A stretch of DNA of 64,000 nucleotides from positions 16,921-80,920 of the forward strand of contig JASJAN010000036.1 in assembly GCA_030066985.1 (NCBI GenBank), written 5' to 3'. The notes beneath the pieces were generated by a model. That model was not told the DNA's origin, made no database searches, and saw only the letters and a list, made by a program, of their open reading frames with translations. Both the position numbers and the translations under genes were made by a program. The stretch comes from Desulfobacterales bacterium (GTDB lineage: Bacteria > Desulfobacterota > Desulfobacteria > Desulfobacterales > JAHEIW01). Below are positions 36,195-44,481 of this stretch, one piece after another. Position 1 is the first letter of the stretch. Every line of letters starts with the position of its first letter.

Positions 36195-37618
36195 TGAAGT
36201 GGATGATATTCAGCCCTGAAATTTATTATCTTCTGGCAAGTCTGTGGTTCCTGGCACTCTCAATGCTGCCGCCAACCCGCGCCAGGCGCGATTATTTCAG
36301 CGCCTTGTTTCTGGCCGCCGGCGGTGTATTGGTGAGCCTGATGACGGTCAGATCGGGCGGGCTGCTGTTTTTCAACACCTATCAGATTGATCTGTTCTCA
36401 CAGGTATTTAAGGTGTTGCTGTCCCTAGGGCTCTTTTTGATCATTTGCCTGTGTGCCAATTTAAGCGGTGTCCGTGAAAAGCACCATTCAGATTTTTATC
36501 TGCTCCTGTTTGTCTGCACCCTGGCAATGCTGCTGCTTGTCAGCAGCCGGCACCTGTTGGCGATTTATGTATCGCTTGAGCTCTCAAGTTATGCCCTGTA
36601 CATTCTGGTGGCGCTACGAAGCGATAAAGAATTGGGCATTGAGGCCGCGATGAAATATTTTCTGATTGGCATCACCGCCTCGGCTGTAATGCTCTTTGGT
36701 CTGGCGTTACTATATGCAACCACACAGGCGGCGCATATCGATGATATGCTGCGGGTCATCCCTGCGGTTATCGATAAACCTGCTGTTATCCTCGGGCTGC
36801 TGCTGACCCTCAGCGGGTTCTTTTTCAAACTGGCGGTTTTCCCCTTTCATTTCTGGGCGCCGGATGTATACCAGGGCGCCGCCCATCAGGTGACCGCTTA
36901 TATCGCCACCGCCTCCAAGGTAGCCGCCATTGCCCTGTTAATCCGTATGATCGCCTCTGTGGGTGGCGATGATGCCAGCAATTATCTGGCGCACGCATTG
37001 GTGACCCTTGCGATTATTTCGATGACTGTCGGCAATTTGGCCGCCATCGTCCAAAAAGATGTCAAACGGCTGCTGGCCTACTCAACGGTGGCTCACGGCG
37101 GCTACCTGTTAATCGGTATCCTAAGCATGAGCGCCGCTGGCTACGGCAGCGCCATTTTTTATGCCGGATCCTTGCTGATCATGAAATTCACCGCCTTTTT
37201 GGTAGTTGTAAAGGTGGCCGATGATGGACGCAACATCCAGGTAGATGAGCTGGCCGGACTGCATCAGCGTTCTCCACTACTGGCAATGGCCCTGATGGTA
37301 TCTATTTTTAGCCTGGCAGGCATACCACCAACGATTGGTTTCAGCGCCAAGCTCTTTGTTTTTGTGGCAGCCATGGAGCAGGGGTACTTTACGTTGGTGC
37401 TGATTGCGATGCTGAATGTTTTGATTTCTCTTTATTATTATCTTTTGGTTTTAAAAGCCGCTTATTTGCTCAAACCGGATAGCGTCCAGCCTGACCTGCA
37501 GCTGTCCCCCTCACTAAAATTGCTCACCGGCACACTGATTTTGGTTATGGTTGGGCTGGGTATTTATCCAACTCTTCTGCTCGAAGTTGCCGACGCCGCC
37601 GTCCGCGCACTCCTGTAA
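36194..37618 (+). CDS. nuoN: NADH-quinone oxidoreductase subunit N
   Basis: 474 residues, 13-14 helices. Antiporter-like motifs are YVSLELSSYALYILVALR (helix 5 Glu), FKLAVFPFHFWAPDVYQGA and KRLLAYSTVAHGGYLLIG (conserved Lys). Last gene of the nuo operon. The 185-bp spacer after it has repeat P2 and no obvious T-tailed terminator. Confidence 0.97.
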   Translation: MKWMIFSPEIYYLLASLWFLALSMLPPTRARRDYFSALFLAAGGVLVSLMTVRSGGLLFFNTYQIDLFSQVFKVLLSLGLFLIICLCANLSGVREKHHSDFYLLLFVCTLAMLLLVSSRHLLAIYVSLELSSYALYILVALRSDKELGIEAAMKYFLIGITASAVMLFGLALLYATTQAAHIDDMLRVIPAVIDKPAVILGLLLTLSGFFFKLAVFPFHFWAPDVYQGAAHQVTAYIATASKVAAIALLIRMIASVGGDDASNYLAHALVTLAIISMTVGNLAAIVQKDVKRLLAYSTVAHGGYLLIGILSMSAAGYGSAIFYAGSLLIMKFTAFLVVVKVADDGRNIQVDELAGLHQRSPLLAMALMVSIFSLAGIPPTIGFSAKLFVFVAAMEQGYFTLVLIAMLNVLISLYYYLLVLKAAYLLKPDSVQPDLQLSPSLKLLTGTLILVMVGLGIYPTLLLEVADAAVRALL

Positions 37619-37684
37619 AGATATATTCAACCTTATTGGGGAAAAATGTAAGAAAAGAGCTATATCCAAAAATAATAGATCGTT

Positions 37685-37736
37685 TTACAGGTTAGCCGCC
37701 TGAGGCGGGCAAGCCGGTAACGGGCTCAACCTGTAA
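37685..37736. repeat. Palindromic repeat P2 with AACGGGCTCAAC words
   Basis: Perfect 9-bp outer arms TTACAGGTT (37685-37693) and AACCTGTAA (37728-37736). The interior has the small palindrome GCCGCCTGAGGCGGGC and the word AACGGGCTCAAC, shared with P1 at 52906. Just before it, AAAAATAATAGATC resembles the complement of the conserved 3' part of the S repeats, so a decayed S copy is possible. It lies between convergent genes. Confidence 0.6.
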
Positions 37737-37803
37737 GATCAATTTCCCAAAAACAGTTTTAAGGCGGAATAATTAGAATGATTAGTGAAAATAATTGAAA
37801 GGA

Positions 37804-38223
37804 TTAGGCGTCGGTGTCCGGTCTCTCCGGCATGGGGATTTTAAGAAATTCAATGCCTTCTTCTTGAAGCATTTTTTCTTCTTCTTTGGTGCTCACGCCG
37901 CGAATATTACGCGGCTCTTCAACACCATAGTGGATTTTTAAGGCCTCTTTTGCAAAGTCGCAGCCGACGTCGTCGAAATTTTTATCAACAAAATCAACTA
38001 TTTCTTTGCCAACTTTTTTCAGTTGTGCTTCCTCTAGCGAAACCTTTTTCGGTATTTGTGAGGATTTGATCGCAAAGGTGGAGGGGATTCTAGATACACC
38101 GGTACTGTTGCACACCGGACAGGCGATCAAGCCTTTCTTTTTCTGACCTTCATAGGCATTGCTGTCTTCAAACCAGCCTTCAAAAGAATGGCCTTGGACA
38201 CATTGCAGATCATATGCGATCAT
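37804..38223 (-). CDS. DUF1178 family protein
   Basis: 139 residues. MIAYDLQCVQGHSFEGWFED with the later ACPVCN pair is the DUF1178 start, with Cys/His residues arranged like a small zinc ribbon. The middle is helical and charged (VGKEIVDFVDKNFDDVG) and the end has GVSTKEEEKMLQEEGI, also typical. Molecular function is unknown for this family. Convergent with the nuo operon. Confidence 0.9.
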   Translation of the reverse strand: MIAYDLQCVQGHSFEGWFEDSNAYEGQKKKGLIACPVCNSTGVSRIPSTFAIKSSQIPKKVSLEEAQLKKVGKEIVDFVDKNFDDVGCDFAKEALKIHYGVEEPRNIRGVSTKEEEKMLQEEGIEFLKIPMPERPDTDA

Positions 38224-38606
38224 ATAGGAACACCACCCGCATTAAAGAATTAGCGTAAACAACAACCACTAGAAAAATCTGACACCTTCCATTTAAGACC
38301 AAAAACTTAGCGTATAATTAACACGTTTGTCAATAAATTTAAAGGCGTTATGTTTAATTTGTCTAATTTGACAGAATGTTGTAAAATAAGACACAGAGCA
38401 GATTTTTGTTTTAAAAAATCGGATCGATCCGCACCGCAAGCATTTGGTACGGCTTTATATCGCCATTTTCCAAAGGACCGCATTGCGGTATAAGGGGTCA
38501 TATAAAAAATCGTTTGAAAATCAGAGCGCTTTTTGACACCTATAACAGATCCGCCGTTTATCCCAATTTAATGAATGCTAAAATATCGAATCTGAAAGGG
38601 CCTGTT

Positions 38607-39275
38607 ATGAATTTTTCGTTCAAACGTTTCGGAGTCTGTGGGCTGTTATTGATTTTAAGTCTATGTGCCACTGCGATACAGGCGGAAACCATGTTTATTT
38701 CTGACAATTTGAAAATAACGTTGCGATCCGGGCCGAGCACCGGAAACAAAATACTGGCAGTGCTTCAATCCGGTCAGACAGTTGAAGTTGTGAACCCCGG
38801 TGATGAATGGTCCCAGGTCACCATGGCCGATGGAAAAGAGGGCTGGGTCCTGAGTCGCTATCTAACCCCTAATCCAACCCATAACCTGAGACTGGAACGG
38901 CTGGATACCAAGCATAAAAACCTAATGGCCCAGGCCGCCGCCTTGCTTGAGGAAAACAATAAGCTCAAAGCCGAAAGCAAAAGGCTCAGAAGCGAGTTTC
39001 AGACCACGCAAAATCAGATGCAAAAAACCACCAGCGAATATGAAACCCTCAAAACGGAAGCCGCCGAATTTTTAACTCTCAAGGCCAATTATGATCGAGC
39101 GGCTTCACAACTGGCTAAACAAACCGAAAAGGCCCAAACGCTTGAAGAACAGTTGACCAAGATGGAAATGAATTACGCTATAAAGTGGTTTCTGGCCGGA
39201 TCGGCGGTATTGATTGTGGGGTTTTTAATTGGATTCAGCACCAAGCGTCAGCGCCGGCGCCCATCGCTGGTCTGA
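38607..39275 (+). CDS. SH3-domain membrane protein (TIGR04211/YgiM type)
   Basis: About 222 residues from the ATG at 38607, preceded by GAAAGGG; the longer frame from 38514 lacks a ribosome site. Signal peptide cut near IQAET, bacterial SH3 domain (MFISDNLKITLRSGPSTGNK to LSRYLT, about residues 27-90), long coiled coil (about 95-190), then a C-terminal membrane helix with a basic tail. This order matches the TIGR04211 'SH3 and anchor' family. Likely an envelope scaffold. The 290-bp divergent gap upstream has only a small ACCGC/GCGGT hairpin near 38477. Confidence 0.82.
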   Translation: MNFSFKRFGVCGLLLILSLCATAIQAETMFISDNLKITLRSGPSTGNKILAVLQSGQTVEVVNPGDEWSQVTMADGKEGWVLSRYLTPNPTHNLRLERLDTKHKNLMAQAAALLEENNKLKAESKRLRSEFQTTQNQMQKTTSEYETLKTEAAEFLTLKANYDRAASQLAKQTEKAQTLEEQLTKMEMNYAIKWFLAGSAVLIVGFLIGFSTKRQRRRPSLV

Positions 39276-39365
39276 TTTTAAAAGCGGGATTGCTACGCAT
39301 TGATTTTTGAAAACCGGCATTGAGTGCCTGGCGATAGAAGAATTCATCTTCTTGGGCGCTCTCAA

Positions 39366-39394
39366 TTGACAGGATCGCGGAATATCATTATATT
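39366..39394 (+). promoter_or_regulatory. Strong sigma-70-type promoter
   Basis: TTGACA (39366-39371), 17-bp spacer, TATATT (39389-39394): a near-consensus housekeeping promoter. It would start transcription near 39400, leaving a leader of about 165 nt before the CNNM/CorC-type gene, or producing a separate small RNA. Confidence 0.7.
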
Positions 39395-39399
39395 AGCAA

Positions 39400-39558
39400 A
39401 CTGAAAGAGGTTATTGACCCTATTTCAGCCTCCAACCCGAACTTTTAAATTGGAGTGCAAGCCCAAGAACGCTTGTGGCCTGCGTCTTGCTTTGTGACAG
39501 AGTTTTCTCATCACCGGTGCAGGACGTAGGGATTGCCGCTCAACCTAAAGGTTAGAGT
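39400..39558 (+). ncRNA. Structured leader RNA or small RNA upstream of the CNNM/CorC gene
   Basis: After the strong promoter the transcript can form five successive hairpins: CTGAAA/TTTCAG (39401-39406, 39423-39428); CTCCAA/TTGGAG (39430-39435, 39450-39455); GCAAGC/GCTTGT (39457-39462, 39471-39476); a 12-bp stem (39479-39490 with 39519-39530) enclosing a smaller GTGA/TCAC hairpin; and AACCT/AGGTT (39542-39546, 39549-39553). I cannot match it to a known riboswitch or to 6S RNA with confidence. No T-tailed terminator is visible before the ATG. Confidence 0.5.
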
Positions 39559-39569
39559 TAACAGCATTG

Positions 39570-40832
39570 ATGCTATCGAACCAAGTTTTCATCCTAATTC
39601 TTCTGCTTTTACTCTCCGGATTTTTCTCTTCCGCTGAAACCGCTCTGTTTTCCATCAGCAAAGCCAGGGCCATTCATCTGGCCAAACAAAAAGGGGCGAC
39701 CAATCGGCTGATAAAAAAAATGAAGGACGACCCGCACCGGCTTCTGTCAACCATTCTGATAGGCAATAACTTTGTCAATGTCGGTGCTTCTGCCATCGCC
39801 ACCGCTATCACCATCGATCTGGTCGCAAGCCATGCGGTGGGCATCGCCACTGGAATCATGACCTTCCTGATTCTGATTTTTGGTGAAATTTTTCCCAAGT
39901 CAATCGCCACCCGCAACAATGTTTTAATTGCGCGCTTTGTCATATTCCCGTTGTATTGGCTTTCGATTTTATTGACGCCCATAATTTTATTTCTAAATTT
40001 TATTCCCAAAATGACCGGTAAAATCCATAAAAAGCCGATTGTGACCGAAGAGGAATTGATGACCTTCGTTGAAGTTGTCGAAGAAGAAGGGGGGATTGAA
40101 GAGGAAGAAAAGGAACTGATTGAAAATATTTTTGAATTTGACGATACCAATGCGTCTGAAATCATGACGCCCAGAGCCGATATGTTCGTTATTAATGCAG
40201 ATGAGGTCCTAAAGCTGGAAGAGATCGTTCGATCCGGCTATACCCGTATCCCGATTATCGAAGGCAATATCGACCATGTGGTGGGTATCTTAAACGTCAA
40301 AGATTTACTCATGCATCAGGTCACAGCCAAATCTGATGAAGCGCCTGATGTGCGCAAAATCATGCGCAAGCCTTATTTCGTGCCCGAGAATAAGAAGTTG
40401 GATAGTTTACTGAAACAATTTAAAACACGAAAACAGCATCTGGCCATTATCGTTGATGAGCATGGCGGTGTATCCGGTCTGATAACTCTCGAAGATGCAC
40501 TGGAAGAAATCGTTGGCGAAATCGTTGATGAGACCGACACTTTCGAACCGAATATTGTAAAGCTCAAACCCCATGAGTGGCGCGTTCTGGGTAAATCCGA
40601 AATTGATGAAGTCAACGAGAAGATACCCATGAACATACCGGACTTAAAGGATTATGACACTTTTTCCGGCTATGTTCTCAATCAAATCGGCCGAATACCC
40701 CATGAGAAAGAAGAAATTATACTGGGCCACTTCCTGATCACAGTCAATGAGATGGACGGCAACCGTATCAGCGAATACATCGTTCGCCAGAAAGAAATCG
40801 ATCCCCCCAAGGAAGCCTCAACCGCTTCATAG
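39570..40832 (+). CDS. CNNM/CorC-HlyC type transmembrane CBS protein
   Basis: About 420 residues from the ATG at 39570 (a TTG precedes it). DUF21 membrane domain (1-190, with FFSSAETALFSISKARA), two CBS domains (about 205-325; IMTPRADMFVI, VVGILNVKDLL, VDEHGGVSGLITLED) and a C-terminal CorC/HlyC transporter-associated domain (about 340-410). Family members are tied to Mg2+/Co2+ export or resistance. It lies behind a strong promoter and a structured leader, which invites metal-sensing regulation as a hypothesis. Confidence 0.92.
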   Translation: MLSNQVFILILLLLLSGFFSSAETALFSISKARAIHLAKQKGATNRLIKKMKDDPHRLLSTILIGNNFVNVGASAIATAITIDLVASHAVGIATGIMTFLILIFGEIFPKSIATRNNVLIARFVIFPLYWLSILLTPIILFLNFIPKMTGKIHKKPIVTEEELMTFVEVVEEEGGIEEEEKELIENIFEFDDTNASEIMTPRADMFVINADEVLKLEEIVRSGYTRIPIIEGNIDHVVGILNVKDLLMHQVTAKSDEAPDVRKIMRKPYFVPENKKLDSLLKQFKTRKQHLAIIVDEHGGVSGLITLEDALEEIVGEIVDETDTFEPNIVKLKPHEWRVLGKSEIDEVNEKIPMNIPDLKDYDTFSGYVLNQIGRIPHEKEEIILGHFLITVNEMDGNRISEYIVRQKEIDPPKEASTAS

Positions 40833-40905
40833 TTCAGCCAGCTGTTATTCCTTTTGCCTCTTAGCGTTACTTCCCAGCTATGAGTTGTCCAAATCTATTT
40901 TATTT

Positions 40906-41151
40906 AGGTGTCAGGCGTTCCGCCGCAGGCGGATTCAGGTGTCAGGTTCAAAAGTTCCGCCCGAGGCGGTTCTGGTTTCAGGTGTCGGGTGTCAGCATTT
41001 AGCAGGTTTCAGGTTTCAGTGTTCAGGTGTCAGGGAAATTTAGACTAAAATATGAAAATAACAAAAACATTCGACCGTTATGGCTACTGAGTAGCAAAGG
41101 TACGATATTGGTCACCGAAGGCCTGACACCTGACACCCGACACCTGAAACC
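40906..41151. repeat. AGGTGTC 7-bp-word inverted repeat, longest copy (L5)
   Basis: The left part (40906-41035) holds many 7-bp words (AGGTTTC twice, AGTGTTC, AGGTGTC) and two small palindromes, TCCGCCGCAGGCGGA (40919-40933) and CCGCCCGAGGCGG. The right arm (41121-41151) reads CCTGACA, CCTGACA, CCCGACA, CCTGAAA, CC. The interior of about 85 bp is AT-rich without an ORF. It lies between convergent genes. Confidence 0.82.
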
Positions 41152-41210
41152 ATTGTTAACGGCTATTTGGAATTTTTTCCTTGAAGATAACAGAGAAGAG
41201 TATGATCGCG

Positions 41211-42281
41211 TTAAAAGAATGGGCGTGCCTGGGCGGCGATGTCTTCCGGGGCGCTAAAGGTGGTCATATCACCCAGCATGACCTCAAAACCGGTATGATC
41301 ACTGCGAACCCAGGGGGCGTAATTCGATCTCACCACCATAACGGCTCGCAGTTCAAGACGGCTCCGAGGTAACTCAACTGCCAGAATACCAAGATTGTAT
41401 CCATTGCGGCGCAGCGAACGGTAAAATCGTTGAATGTTGAGTATGCCGCGGGCCAGATCCATCCATTCGGATGCCTTAACTTGCCGAAAAGATGTCTTTA
41501 GCGGCAGTATACCCCAGATTTCAAAGAATCCCTCAGGCGCAAAGGCCGCCATCCATTTCCAGGCGCCCGTGTTTCCAATATACCGGGAACGCTCAGCCAT
41601 CTCGTGGTCAAGATAATGCGACAACAGGTGCTGGCCGCCTTGCTGATAAAAATCATTGGCGCGCTGCAGCAAAATGCGCTGATGGTTGGTCGGGATGCGG
41701 TCGGCGTTTATTTGCAAATGCGGATGAAGTAAAGACCCCCCGGCTGATGGCAGATGATTTTGGGTGATGGCCATATAGATCGCTCGGGAATCATGTTGGC
41801 GAACGTCTGCCAGATAGCGGCTGCAATTGATAAAGCAGTTCGCGTAGGAATCAGCGGTGGCCGTGCCAATTTCGACATAGTGTTGATTGTCGAAAAGGCT
41901 GACGGCAGAATAGCTGCCATATGGAAACAGATTGGGAAACAGCAGAGAATTGCCTTGGATGATTCGTTCTGTAGGCGACAGATCGGGGTGCAAGCGAGGC
42001 GTTTGAGCGCTTACCTGCGGCCGGCAAAAAGGGCATGTGTCCGTTTGATCAGCATCCGGCGGCGGCTTGGGCAGGGACTCGGTTCCAGGTTCCTTTTCTT
42101 TAATTCGGCTTGCTGAGATGCGGCTGGTGCGCCCGGTTATGGGATTGGTGCGGATTTCAATGCGCTGTTCAACGATATCACCGGATGGATCGACAAACTT
42201 GGCAACAACGGTCTGGCTGTTAAATTGCAATTTAAAGGGATCAGCAGATGGCATATGGCTTATGTAACGGGCGGCGATCAA
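41211..42281 (-). CDS. Galactose-1-phosphate uridylyltransferase-like (HIT superfamily) protein
   Basis: 356 residues. TCPFCRP (about 83) gives the zinc-binding CxxC, NLFPYGSYSAV matches the GalT substrate loop, and GGSLLHPHLQ (about 182) is the HxHxQ-type catalytic motif with the nucleotidylated His. The overall match to GalT is partial, so the true substrate may be another sugar- or nucleotide-phosphate. It stands alone, with a membrane protein gene upstream. Confidence 0.7.
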   Translation of the reverse strand: MIAARYISHMPSADPFKLQFNSQTVVAKFVDPSGDIVEQRIEIRTNPITGRTSRISASRIKEKEPGTESLPKPPPDADQTDTCPFCRPQVSAQTPRLHPDLSPTERIIQGNSLLFPNLFPYGSYSAVSLFDNQHYVEIGTATADSYANCFINCSRYLADVRQHDSRAIYMAITQNHLPSAGGSLLHPHLQINADRIPTNHQRILLQRANDFYQQGGQHLLSHYLDHEMAERSRYIGNTGAWKWMAAFAPEGFFEIWGILPLKTSFRQVKASEWMDLARGILNIQRFYRSLRRNGYNLGILAVELPRSRLELRAVMVVRSNYAPWVRSDHTGFEVMLGDMTTFSAPEDIAAQARPFF

Positions 42282-42362
42282 AGCCGCCGCCAGCGTGGAA
42301 GCTGCTAAAAAAACTGGAAGGCGGCTGTATTAGATGAAGCGCTTTACGAATGCTGGTGATGG

Positions 42363-42905
42363 TTACGAAACGCCAAAAGCCGAAAGTAATAAAACGAGCA
42401 GCAATCCTTGCGAGATGGCGCCGATGATCCAGCCAATGATGCAGACCCCGGCCGCCCGGGCAGTGCTTTCAAAATTTAAGGCCACTTTTACTGCAATGGT
42501 GGCGGCGGCGATCATCCAGATCGAAGACAACACCAAAGTCGCCATGCCAAGGCCCGGTATGATCCCCAGCAGACGGACCGCACCCGGTGCACAGGCAAAT
42601 CCCATGGCCCGTATCACCGTTTTGCGATCACTACGTTCCACGTTCATCGGTTTTTCGCTTAAAAATCGTGTTCCTACAAAATAGGAAGAAAAAACCCAGA
42701 TATACCAGCCAATCAAGGCGCTCACCATTCCGATATTGGAGCCAACAGCACCGGCCCGGGCAAAACTCCCCCAGGAAGACAGCATTGCGTAAATCAAGAC
42801 CGTTATCCAGGCCTGGTTCAGCAATGCGGGTTCTGCAGCGATTTCCTGGTAAAAGGTGACATCAAGCTTTGCCGCTCGATAAAAACGAATGAAATACTGG
42901 CGCAT
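42363..42905 (-). CDS. YIP1-like small polytopic membrane protein
   Basis: 180 residues. A soluble N-terminus (RFYRAAKLDVTFYQEIAAEP) is followed by five hydrophobic segments (about 30-50, 60-80, 100-120, 121-141, 152-176). FACAPGAVRLLGIIPGLG is the Pro-rich segment seen in YIP1 family proteins. Role unknown. The 240 bp upstream (42906-43145) carry no gene. Confidence 0.6.
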   Translation of the reverse strand: MRQYFIRFYRAAKLDVTFYQEIAAEPALLNQAWITVLIYAMLSSWGSFARAGAVGSNIGMVSALIGWYIWVFSSYFVGTRFLSEKPMNVERSDRKTVIRAMGFACAPGAVRLLGIIPGLGMATLVLSSIWMIAAATIAVKVALNFESTARAAGVCIIGWIIGAISQGLLLVLLLSAFGVS

Positions 42906-43145
42906 GGGACCCCTTATCGATTACAGGTTAAACATCACGGCGCAGTCAAACTTCGAACAAGACGTATTTTCAAGATTGCCATGACGATTTTGCTGTTACC
43001 GGCTATCATGTTGCCAGTCCTGTGTCAATAAAAGCCGCAGGATTCAAGACTGATGAGGGTGCCGGCAACGTTTGATAATCGATGACGATAATTGGCGATG
43101 TTACGGTGGGGGGGTGCAATGGGAAAAGGGGTTCGGTAACCCAAC

Positions 43146-44171
43146 TCACATAACGGCATTCATGCGCTGCAGGTCTTCGCGCTTGCCGATGACCACAATG
43201 ACATCTCCGGACTCAAGGGTCTCTGTGGGCATGGGGTTAAAAATCATATTGCCGGCTATTTTTTTGATGGCCACAATAATTACCCCAAAATCTTTGCGCA
43301 GATTGCTATCGATGAGGTTTTTGTTGATCAAATCTGAATTTTTTCCGATCATGGCCTCTTCCATCATCAACCCTAGTGAGCTGCCCATGGTGGCAATATC
43401 GATAAAATCAACCACCGTCGGTCTTTTGAGAACCTGCGCCATTCGCCTGCCTCCGATCAGATGAGGTGAAACGACCCGGCTGGCGCCGGCGCGTGAAAGT
43501 TTGTCTTCATTGTTCTCATGTGAGGCCCTTGCCAGAATATAGATAGTTGGCCGCAAGCCTTTGGCGGTCAATGTAATGAAAACATTATTGGCATCAGAGC
43601 GCAGGGCGGTCGCGATACCCTTGGCTTTCATTATACCGGCTTTGAGTAAGGCTTCTTCCGAAGTGGCGTCCATTTCGAGAAACAGATAATTCTTAGACTC
43701 GATGTGTTCGACAATTGCGGGATCCTGCTCTATGACGACAAAGTCAATATTATCGGCTGCCAGGTCATTGCAAATGATACGGCCGATGCGTCCAAAGCCG
43801 CAAACGATATAATGGTTCTTTAATTCAGAGATCTGTTTTTGCACGATTTTTCTCCCGACTATTTTTGTCAGCTCGCCTTCGACAAAAGCGCGAACCAGCA
43901 AACCAATGGTGTAAGCACCGACGGTGATGCCAAGGATGATGATAATGATGGTCAGGGAACGACCGGCTTGTGAAAGGGGTATAATTTCGGCATAACCGAC
44001 CGTGGAAATAGTGATGATGGTCATGTAAAAGGCTTCAAAAAGCGGCATGTGCTCAACCAGATAATAGCCGCAGGTGCCAAAGGCAACAATGCCGATTAAC
44101 ATGAAAACAGCATATCGTATTCGTAGGTTTTTTGATTCGGTTACTGCTGAGCGCTTGTAAGTCGAGTGCAT
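43146..44171 (-). CDS. TrkA-domain potassium channel with unusual filter
   Basis: 341 residues. Two membrane helices flank a pore loop ITISTVGYAE (about 53-62), then a Rossmann RCK/TrkA-N domain (HYIVCGFGRIGRIICNDL, about 118) and a TrkA-C domain at the end (ESGDVIVVIGKRED). Layout as in MthK-type channels. The filter reads TVGYAE instead of the usual TVGYGD. No ribosome site is clear; a hairpin sits 10 bp upstream of the ATG. Confidence 0.88.
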   Translation of the reverse strand: MHSTYKRSAVTESKNLRIRYAVFMLIGIVAFGTCGYYLVEHMPLFEAFYMTIITISTVGYAEIIPLSQAGRSLTIIIIILGITVGAYTIGLLVRAFVEGELTKIVGRKIVQKQISELKNHYIVCGFGRIGRIICNDLAADNIDFVVIEQDPAIVEHIESKNYLFLEMDATSEEALLKAGIMKAKGIATALRSDANNVFITLTAKGLRPTIYILARASHENNEDKLSRAGASRVVSPHLIGGRRMAQVLKRPTVVDFIDIATMGSSLGLMMEEAMIGKNSDLINKNLIDSNLRKDFGVIIVAIKKIAGNMIFNPMPTETLESGDVIVVIGKREDLQRMNAVM

Positions 44172-44180
44172 TAAACGATG

Positions 44181-44201
44181 CGATGCTGCCGGCGAGCATC
44201 G
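44181..44201 (-). promoter_or_regulatory. Hairpin directly upstream of the K+ channel start
   Basis: CGATGCT-GCCGGCG-AGCATCG: a perfect 7-bp stem with a 7-nt loop, 10 bp before the channel ATG, in a region where a Shine-Dalgarno is expected but not seen. It may affect translation. The rest of the 310-bp divergent gap (44172-44481) holds only a candidate promoter. Confidence 0.35.
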
Positions 44202-44352
44202 TCCTTTGACGGATTATCTGTTATTGAGACAGGTTATCTTAACTATTATACGCCAAATTGATGCGGCTTTCAAATTGACGCAAAATTCCCCGGCTGATAT
44301 TCGAAAATATTTAAAGTGTAGCTGTTTTGATCTTATTGGATAGCGTTTTTGT

Positions 44353-44382
44353 TTGCATTTCAAAATGGTGTCCGTTTACAAT
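44353..44382 (+). promoter_or_regulatory. Candidate sigma-70-type promoter for the SpoIIE-phosphatase gene
   Basis: TTGCAT (44353-44358), 18-bp spacer, TACAAT (44377-44382), about 95 bp upstream of the ATG at 44482. Four to five matches per hexamer. Reasonable but unproved. Confidence 0.4.
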
Positions 44383-44481
44383 ACTGTTCAAGTAGCCGCC
44401 ACGGTCGGATAAAATCGATATAGGTTGTCACGCCGCAGACCAAAGGGGATTGATCTGGACTTTTAATCGTTTCAGCTCGGA

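Noticed and set aside
39400..39558. 6S RNA
   Set aside because: The length is similar, but I see successive hairpins and no closing stem or central open bubble as in 6S RNA. Kept as an unknown structured RNA.
40906..41151. L5 as an insertion sequence
   Set aside because: It has inverted arms but no transposase frame, no target-site duplication that I can see, and the interior is only about 85 bp.
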